Shown: positions 46,087 to 55,141 of the stretch, one piece after another
Layout: the number at the start of each line of letters is the position of its first letter
Position numbering within the stretch: the stretch's first letter is position 1
From: Desulfovibrio legallii
GTDB lineage: Bacteria; Desulfobacterota; Desulfovibrionia; Desulfovibrionales; Desulfovibrionaceae
Direction: 5' to 3'
Length of the DNA stretch: 64,000 nucleotides
Assembly (NCBI RefSeq): GCF_900102485.1
Contig: NZ_FNBX01000003.1
Location: 124,001-188,000 of the forward strand
Program-made: the position numbers and the translations under genes
The notes under the pieces: model-generated
Told to the model about the DNA's origin: nothing
The model's database searches: none
The model's input: only the letters and a program-made list of their open reading frames with translations

Positions 46087-47814
46087 TTACAGGGCCATAC
46101 CGTCTTCGTCCTCGCCCTGGGCGGGCGTCTCCGCCTGGCTCTGCGGTGGCTCCGCCGGCAGGGTGACGATAAAGGTGCTGCCCTCGCCGGGAGTGCTCTG
46201 CACCTCTATACGGCCGCCCAGTTTTTCCAGGATTGTGAAGCAGATGGCCAGACCCAGCCCCGTGCCCTCCCCCACTTTTTTGGTTGTAAAGAAGGGGTCG
46301 AAAATCTGCTTCATGGTGGCCGGGTCCATGCCGGGCCCCGTGTCCGTAAACAAAACCTGCGCCCCGTCGCCGTGGGGGCGGGTGCGGACGGTCAGGCTGC
46401 CGTTCTTGCCCATGGCGTCGATGGCGTTGTCAATAATATTGATGCAGACCTGCTCCAGCTGGGCCGGATCGGAAAGGATGACGGGCACCTGGCTGTCGTA
46501 TTCCTTGATAATGCGAATATTGCGGCTGGCGGCCTCGGTTTTGAGCATATCCACGGCCTGGTCCAGCAGGGAATTGGGCAAAATTTCCGTGCGGCCGGGG
46601 TTCATGCGCCTGCCGAAGCCCAGCATGCGCTGGGTAATGCCCTTGGCACGCTTGACGTGCTGCTCAATTTTTTCCGTACTTTCTGCGATTTCTTTATAAT
46701 TTTGCATCTTGGCCGGGTCTTCGTCCTCCAGCAGATCGCGGATCCAGCCCGCGTTTTCCTGAATGAGCATCAGGGGATTGTTGACCTCATGGGCCACCCC
46801 GGCGGCCATCTTGCCCAGGGCCGCCATCTTGCTGGACTGGAGCATGCGGGCGTCGATATGGGCCTGGCGGTGGTCCGCCGCCTCCAGCGAAGCCACCATG
46901 CGCCTGGTGCAGAGCTCCGCCCCCACGCAGACCAGCGCCCCGCCCAGGATCATAAAAAAGGTGATCAACGCCCGCAGCTGGCGCAGAGGACGCAGGCTTT
47001 CGCGCACGTCGTCCAGCACCACCAGCACCCAGGGCATGGATTCCAGGGGCATCATGGCGCTGAGCATCTCCTGCCCGTCCGGCGTGGTGATGCGGCGCGT
47101 GACCACGCCCGCCCGGCCCACGGGCGGCAGGGGCTGGTCAAAACGGCTCATGCTGCCGCCGTGGTAGCGGGAATCCGTCTGGAGCACGCCCTGGGCATTG
47201 ACGATAAAGGCGTCGCTGTGCGGGCCGGAGTACACCCGGCGCAGCAGCGCGTCGATGGCGTCCATATCAATGGTGGCCCGAAGGATGAAGCTCTGCCCGC
47301 CCACATGCCGCAGCACGGCTACGATGAAGTGCGGCACATGGCGGTAGCCCAGAAACACGTCGCTCACATACACGCCCTTGCGCAGCACCTCCACAAACCA
47401 GTCGGCCTCGGCGTAGTTGGCCCCGCGCAGGTCGAAAGGCCCCACATAGGCCACATGTTTGCCGTCCATGCCGATGATGCCCACATCCACAAAGGAGCGG
47501 CTGTTGGCCTGCATGACGCTGAAAATGGCGCTCAGCCGCGCGGGGTCGCTCAGCTCCGCATAACTGTGGGTGAAGGCAAGGGTCTTGATCTGGGCCACCC
47601 GCTCCACCATAAAGGTGTCCAGGGCGCGGTGCTTGCTGCTGATGACGGCCTCAATGCCCGCGCTGATCTTTTCGTCATAAATGGCCCCCAGGCGGTCCAG
47701 GCAGAACAGGCCCAGAGCCGCCAGGGGCGTCAGCGCCATGAGCAGCAAGGTCGCCAGCAGGCGCCGGTAGATGCTTTTGTATCCGCGATGGGGCGCGGCC
47801 GCCACGACAGACAT
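46087..47814 (-). CDS. Membrane sensor histidine kinase
   Basis: 575 residues. Membrane helix about 19-39, a ~240-residue periplasmic Cache-like sensor, membrane helix about 282-300, then HisKA with His342 (AALGKMAAGVAHEVNNPLML) and an ATPase with N-box IIDNAIDAM, DTGPGMD, FDPFFTTK and GTGLGLAI. No HAMP domain or receiver is seen. It overlaps the stop of the upstream PEP-synthase-like gene (TGATG). It is the only kinase in this operon. Confidence 0.93.
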   Translation of the reverse strand: MSVVAAAPHRGYKSIYRRLLATLLLMALTPLAALGLFCLDRLGAIYDEKISAGIEAVISSKHRALDTFMVERVAQIKTLAFTHSYAELSDPARLSAIFSVMQANSRSFVDVGIIGMDGKHVAYVGPFDLRGANYAEADWFVEVLRKGVYVSDVFLGYRHVPHFIVAVLRHVGGQSFILRATIDMDAIDALLRRVYSGPHSDAFIVNAQGVLQTDSRYHGGSMSRFDQPLPPVGRAGVVTRRITTPDGQEMLSAMMPLESMPWVLVVLDDVRESLRPLRQLRALITFFMILGGALVCVGAELCTRRMVASLEAADHRQAHIDARMLQSSKMAALGKMAAGVAHEVNNPLMLIQENAGWIRDLLEDEDPAKMQNYKEIAESTEKIEQHVKRAKGITQRMLGFGRRMNPGRTEILPNSLLDQAVDMLKTEAASRNIRIIKEYDSQVPVILSDPAQLEQVCINIIDNAIDAMGKNGSLTVRTRPHGDGAQVLFTDTGPGMDPATMKQIFDPFFTTKKVGEGTGLGLAICFTILEKLGGRIEVQSTPGEGSTFIVTLPAEPPQSQAETPAQGEDEDGMAL

Positions 47815-50450
47815 CAGCGTTCCTCCCCGCAGCGGGGCGCCCCGGCCAGGGGCGCGGCGCTCCCGGATGCGGCGTCAACCGCGACGCCGCCCAGGGGCTC
47901 GCCCCGGTACAGGGCCCGGCAGTGTTCCAGAATCTCTTCCCGCCGGGCGGCCACCTGCGCCGCATCCTGCATGATCATGTCCAGCTGCCGGGTGTGGATG
48001 GTCATATACCCGGCCACGGCCAGCAGACGCGCGCCTTCTTCCTCTTCAAAGCCTTTGAGGGTGGCGCTTACGGCGTCGTTGTGCAAAACGGGGGCGAGGC
48101 CGAATTCCCACAGGATATCGGCCACAAAACGCACCCGCAGCATGCGCCGCTCTATGTCCGCCGCGCCGCCGCGCAGCTGGAAGTTGAGATAATTTTCGGA
48201 AACGCGCTCGGAAAGCCGCGCCTCCACTGACACAAAATGAAAGCCGAAGCGCGAGTGCAGGCTGCAGTAATCGCGCGAGACCAGAAAATAGTTCTTTTCG
48301 CTGAAATACGCCGTTTGCGAGGCCGGGTCCAGATGCGGATTGGCCGTCGCTTCAAACAGCACGGACAAAAAGCCCTTGCCGTCCACGGGCGGCGGCCCCT
48401 GCCAGGGCCAGGCGTTCATGCCGCGCCACAGGGCGCGCATGGGACGGGAAGCAATGTCCTCCACGTCGATAACCGGCCCCGAAGGCGTCACACGGAAGCC
48501 ATCGCTCAGATTCACCACCCAGAACTGTTTGAGCACCTTGTCCCTGAGCTGTTTGACCCTTTGCGGCGCATAGGCCTTGGCCGCGCCCAGGCTGAACATG
48601 GCGCTCACGGCCCGCTCGTGGCAATAGCGCCCAATATCGTGGTAAGTGGCGCAGTTGGCGGCCTTAAAGTCCACGCTGTCCACCTCCAGGGTCAGGGGCA
48701 GGATGTGGCGCGACGCGTTCTGGAGAACGCGGTACACCGGGCTGCCGGGCATATAGTCCTTCCCCGCCGGTTTATTGGGCAGCACGGCCTCGCGCCGTTC
48801 GTCATAAACCGTGCGCACATCCGCGCAGAGGGTCACGGGCTGGCCGTTTTCCACCACCTCCGTGGCCCAGGCCATGCCGAACACGGCGGGCTTGCCGAAT
48901 TCCCGCGCTAGAGAGGCCAGCCGCGAACCCTGAAAGCCGCGCTCCACCACCAGCCCGGCCATGCGGTCAATAAGCGCGCCCCACATATAATTGTCGTCCG
49001 GCACCACCAGGATGCCGCCCGTGGGGAAGCGCCGGGCGTCGTCCCAGCGCCGGGCCGTCCAAGCCGGGCCCCAGGTTCTGCCGGGGTTGACCGTAAAGCC
49101 CCCTTCCAGCAGCACGGCGTCGTCCAGCTCCGGCGGGGGCGCGGGCTCCGGCAGGGGCGCAGCCGGGGGCCGGGTCATGGGGCGGGTCATGAGCAGGCGG
49201 ATCTCCCCCGCAGGCGTACGCGCCCAGGTGACCGCCTGGGGCAAACCTTCAGCCGCCTCCACCTCCAGGGCCAACCGGGCCGCCTGCAGGGCCGCCGTCT
49301 CGTCCAGCACGGGCCGGAGCACGCGGTGCGGGCGGCGCTCCACCACCCGTTGCGGCGCGGCGCGGGTCACTGTGGCCGCATCCACGGGCATGGCGGAATA
49401 TTCCAGCTCCTGCGGCAAGCCCTCGCAGGCGTAGACATGGACGTGGGCGCTCTCCGGCCGCAGGGGCGCGGCGGACTGCGCAAGCCCGCCCCAACAGCCC
49501 TTTTCCACCGCCAGGCAGGTGACGCAGAGCCCGGCCCCGCCGTCGGTAAGGCCGCGCGCCCGGCGGTAGACCAGGGCCTGGGCGCGCTGTTTGCCGGCCA
49601 GGGTTTTGTGGATGGCCTCCAGAATATGCGCGTCTGGCGCGTCCAGGGGCACGGGCGGCCCCCAGAGAACCATGCCGCAGCCTTCCTCCGCCGGGGCCTC
49701 AGGCGGCCAGACCCGGCCGCGCGGCAAAAGCTGCAGGGAATCCGCGTCCGGCAGAGCGCGCAACCGCTCCACCTCTTGCAAAACGGCGCTCGTCAGGTTT
49801 TGCGGCAAGGGCGTGGATTCCACCAGCTGGCCCAACTGGCGGGAGAGCTTGGCGAGGTGCATAGGCGCAAGCCCCCCGGCGGCCTGAATGCGACGGTTGA
49901 TCTCGCTCTGCAGATCCCCGTGCTGAAAAAAATGCTGGCAGCCTGCGCCGGTAATGACAAAGCCCTGCGGCACGGCCTGGGGAAAACGCGCCCGCAGCGC
50001 CTCCAGCCTAAGGGCGGCCGGGTCCACCAGCGCGCCCTGCAAGGCCGCCGTCCCTTCGCCCAGGGGCAGGGTCAGCGGCCCCAGAAGGCAGGATTCCGGC
50101 TCGTAGACCTCATCGGCCACCAGCTTCTGCAACTGATTGAAGCGCTCGTAAAGGGCGGCGCAGGGGCCGGGGTCCAGCCGCTCCAACTGCTGAATGCACT
50201 GAAAGACCTGGGTGGCCACCTTGGTGCAGAGGGCGCGCACCCGGTACAGACCAAAAGGATGGTCGCAGCAAAGGGTATATTCCACATCGGCCATGGTTTC
50301 CTGAAAGGTGTTCCAGGCCGTGAGAAAGAGCTTGAAGGAATGGTGCCGCAGGGCGAAAAAGCGCTCAGCCTCGTCGGCAGAGCGCGGCTCGGACCGCTCC
50401 TGGCGCTTGGCGGAAGGCAGAAAAAAGCCCAGCAAACGGCTGAGGGACAT
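47814..50450 (-). CDS. Degenerate PEP-synthase-like paralog lacking catalytic histidine
   Basis: 878 residues, collinear with the 859-residue protein at 43058 (shared N-terminal helical domain, RPFG/HPFG segment and a matching C-terminal domain ending in IHTRQ.DMIM). The phosphohistidine segment ETGGMAGHLASVARE is ERGFQGSRLASLARE here, so Arg510 replaces the histidine. The ATP-grasp motifs VGGKMANLGE and LRSSAVGED are absent. It is therefore probably a non-catalytic regulator or scaffold. It is first in the four-gene operon with the kinase, receiver and intact paralog. Confidence 0.85.
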   Translation of the reverse strand: MSLSRLLGFFLPSAKRQERSEPRSADEAERFFALRHHSFKLFLTAWNTFQETMADVEYTLCCDHPFGLYRVRALCTKVATQVFQCIQQLERLDPGPCAALYERFNQLQKLVADEVYEPESCLLGPLTLPLGEGTAALQGALVDPAALRLEALRARFPQAVPQGFVITGAGCQHFFQHGDLQSEINRRIQAAGGLAPMHLAKLSRQLGQLVESTPLPQNLTSAVLQEVERLRALPDADSLQLLPRGRVWPPEAPAEEGCGMVLWGPPVPLDAPDAHILEAIHKTLAGKQRAQALVYRRARGLTDGGAGLCVTCLAVEKGCWGGLAQSAAPLRPESAHVHVYACEGLPQELEYSAMPVDAATVTRAAPQRVVERRPHRVLRPVLDETAALQAARLALEVEAAEGLPQAVTWARTPAGEIRLLMTRPMTRPPAAPLPEPAPPPELDDAVLLEGGFTVNPGRTWGPAWTARRWDDARRFPTGGILVVPDDNYMWGALIDRMAGLVVERGFQGSRLASLAREFGKPAVFGMAWATEVVENGQPVTLCADVRTVYDERREAVLPNKPAGKDYMPGSPVYRVLQNASRHILPLTLEVDSVDFKAANCATYHDIGRYCHERAVSAMFSLGAAKAYAPQRVKQLRDKVLKQFWVVNLSDGFRVTPSGPVIDVEDIASRPMRALWRGMNAWPWQGPPPVDGKGFLSVLFEATANPHLDPASQTAYFSEKNYFLVSRDYCSLHSRFGFHFVSVEARLSERVSENYLNFQLRGGAADIERRMLRVRFVADILWEFGLAPVLHNDAVSATLKGFEEEEGARLLAVAGYMTIHTRQLDMIMQDAAQVAARREEILEHCRALYRGEPLGGVAVDAASGSAAPLAGAPRCGEER

Positions 50451-50640
50451 GGCGGCTCCCCTGGCGCATACCGCGTTGGCCCCGGCCCCGGCCCTGCGGC
50501 CGCGGTGGAGGCGTCTCTGACGCTAGCACAGGCCGCCGCGGCCTTCAAGCGCATGTGCCGAAAAGCGCAAGTTTTTTTCGGCAAGGAAGAGCGCTGTACG
50601 GCCAAAGGGGCGCGCGATCTGCCGGGGCGCAACCAGGGGC

Positions 50641-50790
50641 CGTCATGGGGCGGGCCATGAGCAGGCGGATCTCCCCCGCCGGCGAGGGCGCCCAGGCGAC
50701 CGCCTGGGGCGAACCTTCAGCCCCTCTACATCCAGAGCCAGTCGGGCCGCCTGCAGGGGCGCCGTCTCGTCCAGCACGGGCCGGACGCGC
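50641..50790 (-). pseudogene. Duplicated, frameshifted fragment of the degenerate PEP-synthase-like gene
   Basis: About 150 bases match 49173-49324 with high identity, from CGTCATGGGGCGGG through CGTCCAGCACGGGCCGG. The copied codons correspond to roughly residues 375-426 of the upstream gene, including the AGEIRLLM.RPMT segment. A one-base deletion near the AGCC...TCCAGAGCC stretch shifts the frame. The remnant sits in the 398-base gap between the fliI stop and that gene's start; the rest of the gap holds no gene. Confidence 0.75.
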
Positions 50791-50848
50791 GCGGCGGGCG
50801 GCATGCGGCCGTGTTTTTTGGTTATCCAAAGGAGCGGCGGTTGCCGCG

Positions 50849-52309
50849 TTACACGGCGGGCGGGGCGGCCTCCGGCATGTCGGCCAGGGCGCGCAGCTGG
50901 GCCATGCTCTGCTCCAGGTTCTGGGGGTCGCCCACATCCTGCTGCAGAAAGGCGTTGACGGCGGGCATCTTGGCTATGGCGGCGTCGATTTCCGGGTTGG
51001 AGCCTTTGGCGTAAGCGCCGATGTTGACCATATCCTCCACCCGACGGAAGGTGCTCATATGGCGGGTAACCACACGGCCTGCCAGCACGTCCTGCCGCTC
51101 GCAGATGTCCGAACGCAGACGGCTGATGGAGCGCAGCACGTCAATGGCGGGGAAGTGCCCCTGGTCCGCCAGGTCGCGGGTGAGCACAATGTGCCCGTCC
51201 AGGATGGAGCGCACGGCGTCGGCAATGGGTTCGTTGAAGTCGTCGCCGTCCACCAGCACGGTATAGATGCCGGTAATGGTGCCCGAAGCCGAGCGCCCGG
51301 CCCGTTCCAGCAGCTTGGGCAGCTGGGCGAAGACCGAAGGCGTGTAGCCCTTGGTGGTGGGGGGTTCGCCTACGGCCAGGCCCACTTCGCGGGCGGCCAT
51401 GGCAAAGCGGGTGACGGAATCCATCATCAGCAGCACGTCCATGCCTTTGTCGCGGAAGTATTCGGCCACGGCCGTGGCCGCGTAGGCGGCGCGCATGCGC
51501 ACCAAGGGGGATTGGTCAGAGGTGGCGATGACCAGCACGGAGCGGGCCATGCCCGCCGGGCCCAGGTCGCGTTCCATGAATTCCACCACTTCGCGGCCGC
51601 GCTCGCCGATGAGGGCGATGACGTTGACGTCCGCGCGGGTGTAGCGGGCCATCATGCCCATGAGGGTGGATTTGCCCACGCCGGACCCGGCCATGATGCC
51701 CACGCGCTGCCCCTTGCCCAGGGTGAGCAGACTGTTGACCGAGCGCACGCCCACGTCCAGGATGTCCGTAATGCGCGGGCGTTGCAGGGGGCTCGGCGGA
51801 TCGGTATAGATGGGGGCCAGCTCCGGGTGCCAGGTTTGCCTGGCTTCCACCGCCCAAGGGGGCGTGAAAGGGCGCTGCTCCCCCATCTGACGAGAAAAAT
51901 CGGCCCGCGCGGCCTCCCCCACGGGCAGGGGCGAAGTGTAGATTTCCGCGCTTACGGGCGGCCCGGCGTCCAGGGGCGTGCCGAAAGCGTCAAAGGCCCG
52001 GCCCAGCAGATCCGGCCCCACGGGAAAGACCGGGGGCAGGCTGGTGTTGCGGATGCGGCTGCCGGGACGGATGCCGCGCATGTCGCCGTAGGGCATGAAC
52101 AGCAGGTTACCGTCGCGAAAGCCCACCACCTCCGCCGCAATGCCGCCCTCCTCCCCATCGTCGGGCAGCATGTGGCAGACCGCGCCCAAGGGCGCGCGCA
52201 GGCCGCTGCCTTCGGCCACCAGGCCCACCACCTTGTTGACCTTGCCGTACAGGCGCACCGGGTCTCCGGCGCGCAGCAGTTTGGCGCAGGCTTGCGGATC
52301 CAGCTTCAT
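50849..52309 (-). CDS. fliI: Flagellar export ATPase FliI
   Basis: 486 residues, somewhat longer than the usual ~440. Walker A GIMAGSGVGKSTLMGMMAR, the ALIGERGREVVEF catalytic-glutamate region and LLMMDSVTRFAMAAREVGLAVGEPP are FliI signatures. An extra loop (about residues 125-160, EARQTWHPELAPIYTDPPSP) separates the N-terminal barrel from the ATPase. It drives export of flagellar subunits with FliH. The usual fliJ gene is not found after it. Confidence 0.95.
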   Translation of the reverse strand: MKLDPQACAKLLRAGDPVRLYGKVNKVVGLVAEGSGLRAPLGAVCHMLPDDGEEGGIAAEVVGFRDGNLLFMPYGDMRGIRPGSRIRNTSLPPVFPVGPDLLGRAFDAFGTPLDAGPPVSAEIYTSPLPVGEAARADFSRQMGEQRPFTPPWAVEARQTWHPELAPIYTDPPSPLQRPRITDILDVGVRSVNSLLTLGKGQRVGIMAGSGVGKSTLMGMMARYTRADVNVIALIGERGREVVEFMERDLGPAGMARSVLVIATSDQSPLVRMRAAYAATAVAEYFRDKGMDVLLMMDSVTRFAMAAREVGLAVGEPPTTKGYTPSVFAQLPKLLERAGRSASGTITGIYTVLVDGDDFNEPIADAVRSILDGHIVLTRDLADQGHFPAIDVLRSISRLRSDICERQDVLAGRVVTRHMSTFRRVEDMVNIGAYAKGSNPEIDAAIAKMPAVNAFLQQDVGDPQNLEQSMAQLRALADMPEAAPPAV

Positions 52310-52318
52310 GCCGCCCCC

Positions 52319-54070
52319 TCAGCGCTCAGGGTCCGCGCCGGGCAGAAAGCCGCCCTGCGTGAGAACGTTGCGGGCGGCGGCTTCCTCCTCCAGTGGAAAA
52401 AGCTCTTCTTCCAGCTCGGCCAGACTGGGCGCGCCGGCAGCGGAACCGGGCGCGCCGGAAGGGGTCGCGCCGGATTGAACAGAACCAGGCTGCGCAGAAC
52501 CGGATTGGGCTAGGCCGGATTGGACTGGATCGGATTGGACTGGGCGCGTTGCGGCTTGGGAGGATTGCGCCTGCCGAGGATCGTCCTGCGGCGCTGCGGT
52601 CTGCGCCCCGCCGTGGGACGCGGCGGCAGGCGCGGCATCCGGCGCGGCATCCGGTGCGACTGGGACGTCCGGCGCGGCGGCAGGCGCGGCATCGCCCTCC
52701 AGGGGCTCGCCCAGGGGGGGCAGCCAGAGCGATTCTTCCGCGTCGTCGGCCGCAGGGGCGGAAGAAGGCGCGTCCGACGCGGGCGCGGGATCGGGCCCGA
52801 CGTCCGCCGACGAGGGTACGGGGGCCGACGCTGCCGCGGCGATGGCATCCGCCCCGACCGGCGCAGCAGGCGGTGCGGCTGCAACGCCAGGAGATGGGGA
52901 TGCGGCGTCAGCAGGAGATGCGGCAGGAGGCTCGGCTGCCGCCGTGGGCGCAGCAGGGGGCGCGGCTACCGCCGTGGGCGCAGCAGGTTTCTGAACCGCA
53001 GCAGGGGGCGCTGCTTCCACAGGGGATGCGGCGGGCAAAACTTCCTCAACCTCCACGGGCGTGGCCGCCTCTGCCGTCGCGGGCGGCGTTTCCGAGCCGG
53101 CGGGGGCGGCAGAGGGCGGCGTTTCCACTTCGGGCGCGGCCAGGCGCGCCGCTTCGCGGGCCACAAGCTCGCCCAGCTCCGCGGCGGCGGCCGCTTCTTC
53201 TGGGCGCTGGGGCAGGGCCAGGTGGGCCAGCACGCCCGCTGTCATTTCCCGGAAATAGGCGCGGCGGCAATCCACGCTGCCGCTGCCGCTTTCCGCCACC
53301 AAGTCGCCGGGCTCCAGGTTCGGGTCACCCGTAACCACCCACTGGCGCAGCTCCGGCACGCGCTCCCGCGCAGCCTGAAACAGATCGCCCACCGTGGCTT
53401 CGTCGTCGGGGTGCACGCGCACGCTGACACTGGCGCGCTCTTCCAGCAGGTTAAGGGCCTCCAGCACCAGGCTGCGCAAAATGGCCTTGTGCTCGCTTTG
53501 CAGCATCCAGCCCGTGCCCGCCTCCACGGCGGCCAGGGTCAGGGCCGTCAAATCTTCGCGCCAGGCGGCGCACAGGGCGGCCTGCTGGTCCTCCAGCCGC
53601 CGCAGCAGCGTGGCCAGGCTCTGGCCCAGCTCCTGCCGGAAGGCGGCCAGTTCCTCTCCGGCCGCATCCATGCCCTCCTGAAAGCCCGCATCATGGGCCG
53701 CATCGCGCAATTGGGCGGCCTCTTCCCGCAGCTGGGCGGCCGCCTGGCGCTCCTGCCGCGCCGCATCCAGGGCGGTACGGGCTTCCTCCCGCGCGGCGTC
53801 GGCCTCGCGGGTCAGGGCCTGCACGGCGGCCGCAGCTTCGGCGCGGGCCTCCTCCAGCACCTTCTGGCGCTCCGTGTAGGCCGCGCCCAGGATCTCCCGC
53901 GCGCGCTCCTCGGCCCGGGCGCGCACCCGCGCCAGGTAGTCTTCCTCCTGCTGGTGCTGGCGGCGCTGGCGCAGGGCGGGTTCCTGCATGGCGTCGAGCT
54001 GAGCCTCGGAGGCTTCACGCTCGCCCATGAAGACAGTGCCCCATTTTTTGCGCAGTTGGTCCGAGGCCAT
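52319..54070 (-). CDS. fliH: FliH-like flagellar export regulator with long Ala/Pro-rich tail
   Basis: 583 residues, over twice the usual FliH length. Residues 1-130 are a coiled coil (RVRARAEERAREILGAAYTERQKVLEEA). Residues 130-310 are the FliH C-terminal domain (GFQEGMDAAGEELAAFRQEL, LVLEALNLLEERASVSVRVHPDD). Residues ~310-583 are low-complexity Ala/Pro/Ser, ending in Gln-Ser-Gly repeats and a short acidic segment (LAELEEELFPLEEEAAARN). It lies ten bases before fliI, the normal partner. Confidence 0.88.
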   Translation of the reverse strand: MASDQLRKKWGTVFMGEREASEAQLDAMQEPALRQRRQHQQEEDYLARVRARAEERAREILGAAYTERQKVLEEARAEAAAAVQALTREADAAREEARTALDAARQERQAAAQLREEAAQLRDAAHDAGFQEGMDAAGEELAAFRQELGQSLATLLRRLEDQQAALCAAWREDLTALTLAAVEAGTGWMLQSEHKAILRSLVLEALNLLEERASVSVRVHPDDEATVGDLFQAARERVPELRQWVVTGDPNLEPGDLVAESGSGSVDCRRAYFREMTAGVLAHLALPQRPEEAAAAAELGELVAREAARLAAPEVETPPSAAPAGSETPPATAEAATPVEVEEVLPAASPVEAAPPAAVQKPAAPTAVAAPPAAPTAAAEPPAASPADAASPSPGVAAAPPAAPVGADAIAAAASAPVPSSADVGPDPAPASDAPSSAPAADDAEESLWLPPLGEPLEGDAAPAAAPDVPVAPDAAPDAAPAAASHGGAQTAAPQDDPRQAQSSQAATRPVQSDPVQSGLAQSGSAQPGSVQSGATPSGAPGSAAGAPSLAELEEELFPLEEEAAARNVLTQGGFLPGADPER

Positions 54071-54102
54071 GGCGACCTATCCGGGGTTAAAGGCTTGCGG
54101 GG

Positions 54103-55098
54103 CTAAACAAAAACATCGCCCGCGCCGCGGCTGATGACGAGCTTGTTTTCCCCTTCCAGCCGCCGCACGATCTTGACGATGTCCTGCTGGGCACCCTCCA
54201 CGTCCGAGAGTTTGGTGGGGCCCATGAATTCCAGCTCTTCGCGGATCATGTTGCCGGCGCGCTCCGACATGTTCTTGAAAAATTTTTCCTTGAGCTCGTC
54301 GCTGGCGCCGCGCAGGGCCAGAGTGAGCTGTTCGTTGGGAACTTCCTTGAGCAGTTCGCGCATGCCCCGGTCGTCGATATTCTTGCAATCCTCAAAGACG
54401 AACATGAGGTTGCGGATATCCTCGGCCATCTGGGCGGAATCTTCTTCGATTTCGGAGAGCACTTCCTCTTCGGTGGCGCGGTCCACGGCGTTGAGGATTT
54501 CGGCCACGGACTGCACGCCGCCCACCTTTTTGCCTTCCTTGCCGCCCATGGCAATGAGCTGGCTGGTGAGCACCTTATCCACCTCCATGAGCATGTCTTC
54601 GGGCACGGCCTCCAGGCGGGCCAGGCGCATGAGCACTTCAGCGCGCGCGCCTGCGGGCAGGTTCGTCAACAAATTGGCGGCCTGGTCCGGGTTAAGGTGG
54701 CCAAGGATGAGGGCCAGGGTCTGGGGATGCTCGTTGCGCAATATCTGGGCCAGCAGCCGGGGGCTGACCTGCTCCAGCTCGCGGAAGGGGGCCGGGCCCG
54801 TATCCAGATTAAGGGAATCCAGGATATACTTGGTGGTTTCCGGGTCCACGTTTTTGACCAGCAGGCGCTTGAGGGTATCGGAACCGCCGGCGATCATGTC
54901 CACGCCCTCCACCAGGGATTCGTGGAATTCGCGCAGCACTTCCTCCACGGTTTCGCGCGGCACGGGCTCCAGCTCCACAATGGCCTTGGAGATATCGGCA
55001 ATCTCCTGCCGATCCATGCGCTTGAACACATCGGCCGTAAACTTGTCGCCCATGGCGAGCAAAAGCACGGCAATGCGCTGTTTGCCGGTCAACTCCAT
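54103..55098 (-). CDS. fliG: Flagellar motor switch protein FliG
   Basis: 331 residues. Armadillo-like N and middle domains (EHPQTLALILGHLNPDQAANLLTNLPAGARAEVLMRLA, with the EHPQT motif) and a C-terminal torque domain with charged helix (LMFVFEDCKNIDDRGMRELLKEV, FMGPTKLSDVEGAQQDIV). It sits on the FliF ring and interacts with the stator. RBS AGGAG. Confidence 0.97.
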   Translation of the reverse strand: MELTGKQRIAVLLLAMGDKFTADVFKRMDRQEIADISKAIVELEPVPRETVEEVLREFHESLVEGVDMIAGGSDTLKRLLVKNVDPETTKYILDSLNLDTGPAPFRELEQVSPRLLAQILRNEHPQTLALILGHLNPDQAANLLTNLPAGARAEVLMRLARLEAVPEDMLMEVDKVLTSQLIAMGGKEGKKVGGVQSVAEILNAVDRATEEEVLSEIEEDSAQMAEDIRNLMFVFEDCKNIDDRGMRELLKEVPNEQLTLALRGASDELKEKFFKNMSERAGNMIREELEFMGPTKLSDVEGAQQDIVKIVRRLEGENKLVISRGAGDVFV

Positions 55099-55141
55099 GT
55101 TCCAACTCCTTCGCCGGGGGCGCGCCGGGGGCCCCGGAAGC

